Shown here piece after piece: positions 45,208 through 47,010 of a stretch of DNA of 47,010 nt (the first letter of the stretch is position 1; each line of letters opens with the position of its first letter). This stretch comes from Rothia similimucilaginosa. Its GTDB lineage: Bacteria; Actinomycetota; Actinomycetes; Actinomycetales; Micrococcaceae. Under the pieces are notes generated by a model, which was given only the letters and a program-made list of their open reading frames with translations, made no database searches and was not told the DNA's origin. A program made the translations under genes and the position numbers. The DNA lies in assembly GCF_029850875.1 (NCBI RefSeq), contig NZ_JAOVAM010000011.1, positions 1 through 47,010 of the forward strand. Reading direction: 5' to 3'.

Positions 45208-45492
45208 ATGAAGAGTCTGAGCCGCAGATTTCGTCACAGCGGAGTTCACGGTACCGGTGCTCACCATACCGGGCAGGTGGCGTCCCCACTGGGGGCTGGG
45301 CGTACTTTACGCGCCTCGGTGCGCCGCTTGGTTCGGGGCTCTATACGGCGAGCGCGGAGGTGGCGGCACCGTAACCAGCGGCAGCTGAATGCGCATATTC
45401 CGCGTCTGCATCCGTTTTTTGACTATGCGGCGCGCGCAAATTTCTTGGTGACACATTTAATCAATTCGTCATTTACTGACGGTTTGGGGTAG
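45208..45492 (+). CDS. Possible small basic protein, doubtful
   Basis: An open frame of 94 codons starts at an ATG that directly follows TGGAGG. The predicted protein is very rich in Arg and His (RRLVRGSIRRARRWRHRNQR) and ends in LINSSFTDGLG. Its last part overlaps the likely promoter and operator of the next TetR gene, which argues against it. The ribosome site is only one base from the ATG, closer than normal. I recognise no family. It may be a chance frame in GC-rich DNA. Confidence 0.25.
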   Translation: MKSLSRRFRHSGVHGTGAHHTGQVASPLGAGRTLRASVRRLVRGSIRRARRWRHRNQRQLNAHIPRLHPFFDYAARANFLVTHLINSSFTDGLG

Positions 45493-45495
45493 AGT
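45467..45495 (+). promoter_or_regulatory. Promoter and possible operator of the second TetR gene
   Basis: TAGAGT (45490-45495) is followed by six bases and the ATG at 45502, again without a ribosome site. CGTCA-TTTAC-TGACG (45467-45481) is a perfect 5-5-5 inverted repeat that overlaps where the -35 box would be, which suits autorepression. Confidence 0.5.
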
Positions 45496-45501
45496 GTCAC
45501 T

Positions 45502-46197
45502 ATGCCTCGTATTTCTGCAGCAACCAACGCCGCCCAGCGTGAGAACACCAAGCGTGCCATTCTCGACTCCTTCGGCGAGATCCTCTACACCCGCGGCCTG
45601 CCCGGCCTGACCATGACCGACGTCGCCAAGAACGCCGGTATCGGTCGCACCGCGGTCTACAACTACTTCGCTGACATGGGCGAACTGCTGGTCGCCTACG
45701 CCTTGGACGAGACTGAACGCTTCCTCAACGAGCTGCGCGTCGGCCTGGATGGTATCGAGAACCCGATTGACCAGCTCGCGGTCTACGTTCGCCTGCAGAT
45801 CAACGATTTGGCGCGCCGTCACCTGCCTCCGGGCCCGGCGATGCGTTCCATGCTTTCCCCCGAGTCCTATGCGAAGCTCGGCAAGCACGTGCACGAGCTG
45901 CAGATGGTGTTGGCGCATATTCTTTCTGCCGCCATTGCTGAGAACTACATTCCGAAGAACGATATTCGTGAACTGGCGATGCTCGTGCACGGTTCCCTCT
46001 CCTCAAGTGCGGGCCGTGCGGAGGACGCGCCGGATGAGGAGACTCGTGAACGCCAGATTCTGAGCACAATTCGTTTTATTCAGATGGGTTTGGGTGCCCG
46101 TTTTGATGCTCAAGGTGCCCCAGTTCGCTTGGATTCTCAGGAGTCCCTGCCAGAGCAATCGCCTGTGCAGGAGGTAAACCTGAAGGTTGCTTCCTAA
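45502..46197 (+). CDS. TetR-family transcriptional regulator (second)
   Basis: This 231-aa repressor has the helix-turn-helix VAKNAGIGRTAVYNYFADMGELLVAY, after a first helix KRAILDSFGEILYTRGLPGLTM. The rest is the helical ligand/dimer domain, which is less conserved, and a loose C-terminal tail of about 30 residues rich in Gln, Ser and Pro. The starting ATG fits a leaderless transcript. No transporter or enzyme is adjacent on the same strand; a terminator follows at once, so it is monocistronic. Its regulon is unknown. YhhQ is divergent across a 567-base spacer and could be a target, but this is speculation. Confidence 0.88.
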   Translation: MPRISAATNAAQRENTKRAILDSFGEILYTRGLPGLTMTDVAKNAGIGRTAVYNYFADMGELLVAYALDETERFLNELRVGLDGIENPIDQLAVYVRLQINDLARRHLPPGPAMRSMLSPESYAKLGKHVHELQMVLAHILSAAIAENYIPKNDIRELAMLVHGSLSSSAGRAEDAPDEETRERQILSTIRFIQMGLGARFDAQGAPVRLDSQESLPEQSPVQEVNLKVAS

Positions 46198-46226
46198 GGG
46201 TTTAGCGAGCTGAATAGCTACATATA

Positions 46227-46271
46227 ATGCCGCGGGCCTAATGCTTCTTTGTATCGGTCCGCGGCATTTTC
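46227..46271 (+). terminator. Terminator of the second TetR gene
   Basis: ATGCCGCGG (46227-46235) pairs with CCGCGGCAT (46259-46267) across a 23-base loop, followed by TTTTCTG. It lies 29 bases past the stop. Confidence 0.8.
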
Positions 46272-46288
46272 TGTATTCGGGTGGGTTT

Positions 46289-46612
46289 TTATGCGCCGGA
46301 CAATAGTGCCGGGGAGATGGAGTCCAGGTCTAGTACGCGCGCGTACATGACGGCACGGCGGTGCAGGGCGTTACGCAGTGCGCGGTGCACGCCGTCTTCG
46401 AGGTAGAGTTCGCCGCCCCATTTGACCACGTGCGGGAAGAGGTCGCCGTAGAAGGTGGAGTCTGCGGCAAGTAGGGTCTCGAGGTTGAGGGTTTTTTGGG
46501 TGGTGATGAGGGTGTCGAGGCGCACCTGCTGCGGCGGGATTCCTCCCCAGTCGGCGTGGGTCATGCCATGCTGGGGGTAGGGGCGACTGTCGCCTACTTT
46601 TTTGAAAATCAT
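46289..46612 (-). CDS. Small ParB-like nuclease-fold protein
   Basis: This 107-aa protein is of a type I recall as conserved in actinobacteria. It begins MIFKKVGDSRPYP and has a central VRLDTLITTQKTLNLETLLA, then KWGGELYLEDGVHRALRNALHRRAVMYARVLDLD. The G-x-H-R-A pattern resembles the ParB N-terminal/sulfiredoxin motif (GxHR), but there is no DNA-binding helix-turn-helix. Function is unknown. The frame extends to 46657, but the ATG at 46612 starts the conserved part. It is close to tRNA-Ser on the same strand, separated by a terminator. Confidence 0.7.
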   Translation of the reverse strand: MIFKKVGDSRPYPQHGMTHADWGGIPPQQVRLDTLITTQKTLNLETLLAADSTFYGDLFPHVVKWGGELYLEDGVHRALRNALHRRAVMYARVLDLDSISPALLSGA

Positions 46613-46692
46613 AGTGGTGCTTTCTACAGGTATGGGGAGCCTCGGCGGCACGTGCAACCGTGGGGTTCTGAAGAAATAGTACCAAGGGGCGT

Positions 46693-46728
46693 AAAAAATC
46701 CCCGGTCTTAGAATCTAAGACCGGGGAT
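46693..46728 (-). terminator. Terminator of tRNA-Ser
   Basis: ATCCCCGGTCTTA (46698-46710) pairs perfectly with TAAGACCGGGGAT (46716-46728), loop GAATC. On the minus strand six T follow (46698 downward to 46693). It lies four bases from the tRNA 3' end and shares the ATCCCCGGT start with the tRNA-Arg terminator. Confidence 0.93.
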
Positions 46729-46731
46729 CGG

Positions 46732-46820
46732 TGGCGGAGGATGGGGGATTTGAACCCCCGAGGGCTGTTAACCCAACACGCGTTCCAGGCGTGCGCCATA
46801 GGCCGCTAGGCGAATCCTCC
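46732..46820 (-). tRNA. tRNA-Ser (anticodon GGA)
   Basis: On the minus strand the acceptor GGAGGAT pairs with ATCCTCC, the anticodon stem CACGC/GCGTG encloses CTGGAAC, giving GGA for UCC/UCU serine codons. A long variable arm (TTGGGTTAACAGCCCTC) confirms a class II tRNA. The T arm has GGTTCAAATCC and CCA is encoded. It is a single-gene unit with its own terminator. Confidence 0.97.
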
Positions 46821-47010
46821 AGCTATGTTTTCTACGCATTGCGTAGGCAACGAATAAAACTTTACTACGCTTTTGCAAAACGCGCAAGCCCTGGATAGGA
46901 AAAGTAACAGAAAGCACACTTGTGAATGCTGGTGCCCCTGCTTTTGGGCGGAGCACCAGCGGAGCGGGCACGCAGTGCATATGACGGGTGCAAACTATCC
47001 AGGTGCCTAA
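46821..47010. other. Window end, no gene seen
   Basis: No coding frame with support was found. CTACGCA/TGCGTAG (about 46832-46846) is a small inverted repeat upstream of tRNA-Ser and may lie in its promoter region. The window may cut a gene here. Confidence 0.4.

Overview
The window looks like a chromosomal segment of a moderately high-GC Gram-positive actinobacterium of the Micrococcaceae. A Rothia of the R. mucilaginosa type fits best. This rests on actinobacterial gene order (gpmA-senX3-regX3-ispD-ispF-cysS-rlmB), a UPF0237-UPF0210 pair, a GTP-type PEP carboxykinase, DUF2516 and DUF4232 proteins, an NsrR-like regulator with an Asp8 ligand, and several leaderless-looking starts (TAGART-like -10 box followed 6-7 nt later by the start codon). 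The genus is an inference from gene content and base composition; no search was run.

Left part (1-8.8 kb, mostly minus strand): phosphoglycerate mutase, the SenX3-RegX3 phosphate-type two-component system, isoprenoid enzymes IspD and IspF, cysteinyl-tRNA synthetase and the 23S rRNA methyltransferase RlmB. A small DUF2516 membrane protein and a cystathionine gamma-synthase/lyase-type enzyme follow. 8.9-20.2 kb: thymidylate kinase overlapping DNA polymerase III delta prime; the ACT-domain/UPF0210 pair; ManA and a phosphomannomutase-type enzyme; flavohemoglobin Hmp downstream of an NsrR-like Rrf2 repressor; PEP carboxykinase.

Middle (20.6-32 kb): a tRNA-Arg(ACG) with a clear promoter and terminator, then a two-gene overlapping operon of unrecognised proteins (495 and 417 aa). 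By eye these two are architectural relatives: each has a similar N-terminal helical segment and two copies of a DUF4258-like helix-plus-hairpin module, and the second ends in a HicA-like domain. This is the best candidate for an undescribed system. Next come an adrenodoxin-type ferredoxin, a Ser-rich DUF4232 lipoprotein, a RutE-like nitroreductase and a very large Lhr helicase (1862 aa) with low-complexity insertions and a visible change in codon preference part-way along.

Right part (32-47 kb): a TetR regulator with a perfect inverted repeat upstream, an RluA-family pseudouridine synthase, a GH76 family protein without a signal peptide, a DyP-type peroxidase, tRNA-guanine transglycosylase, an SRPBCC protein, a second lipoprotein, a 4HBT thioesterase, two paralogous APC amino-acid permeases, a YhhQ-type queuosine-precursor transporter, a second TetR, a ParB-like small protein and tRNA-Ser(GGA). 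Tgt and YhhQ together suggest salvage of a queuosine precursor. ManA, the mutase and GH76 suggest mannose metabolism. Hmp and NsrR suggest nitric-oxide defence. No insertion sequence, integrase, CRISPR array, rRNA or prophage gene was seen.
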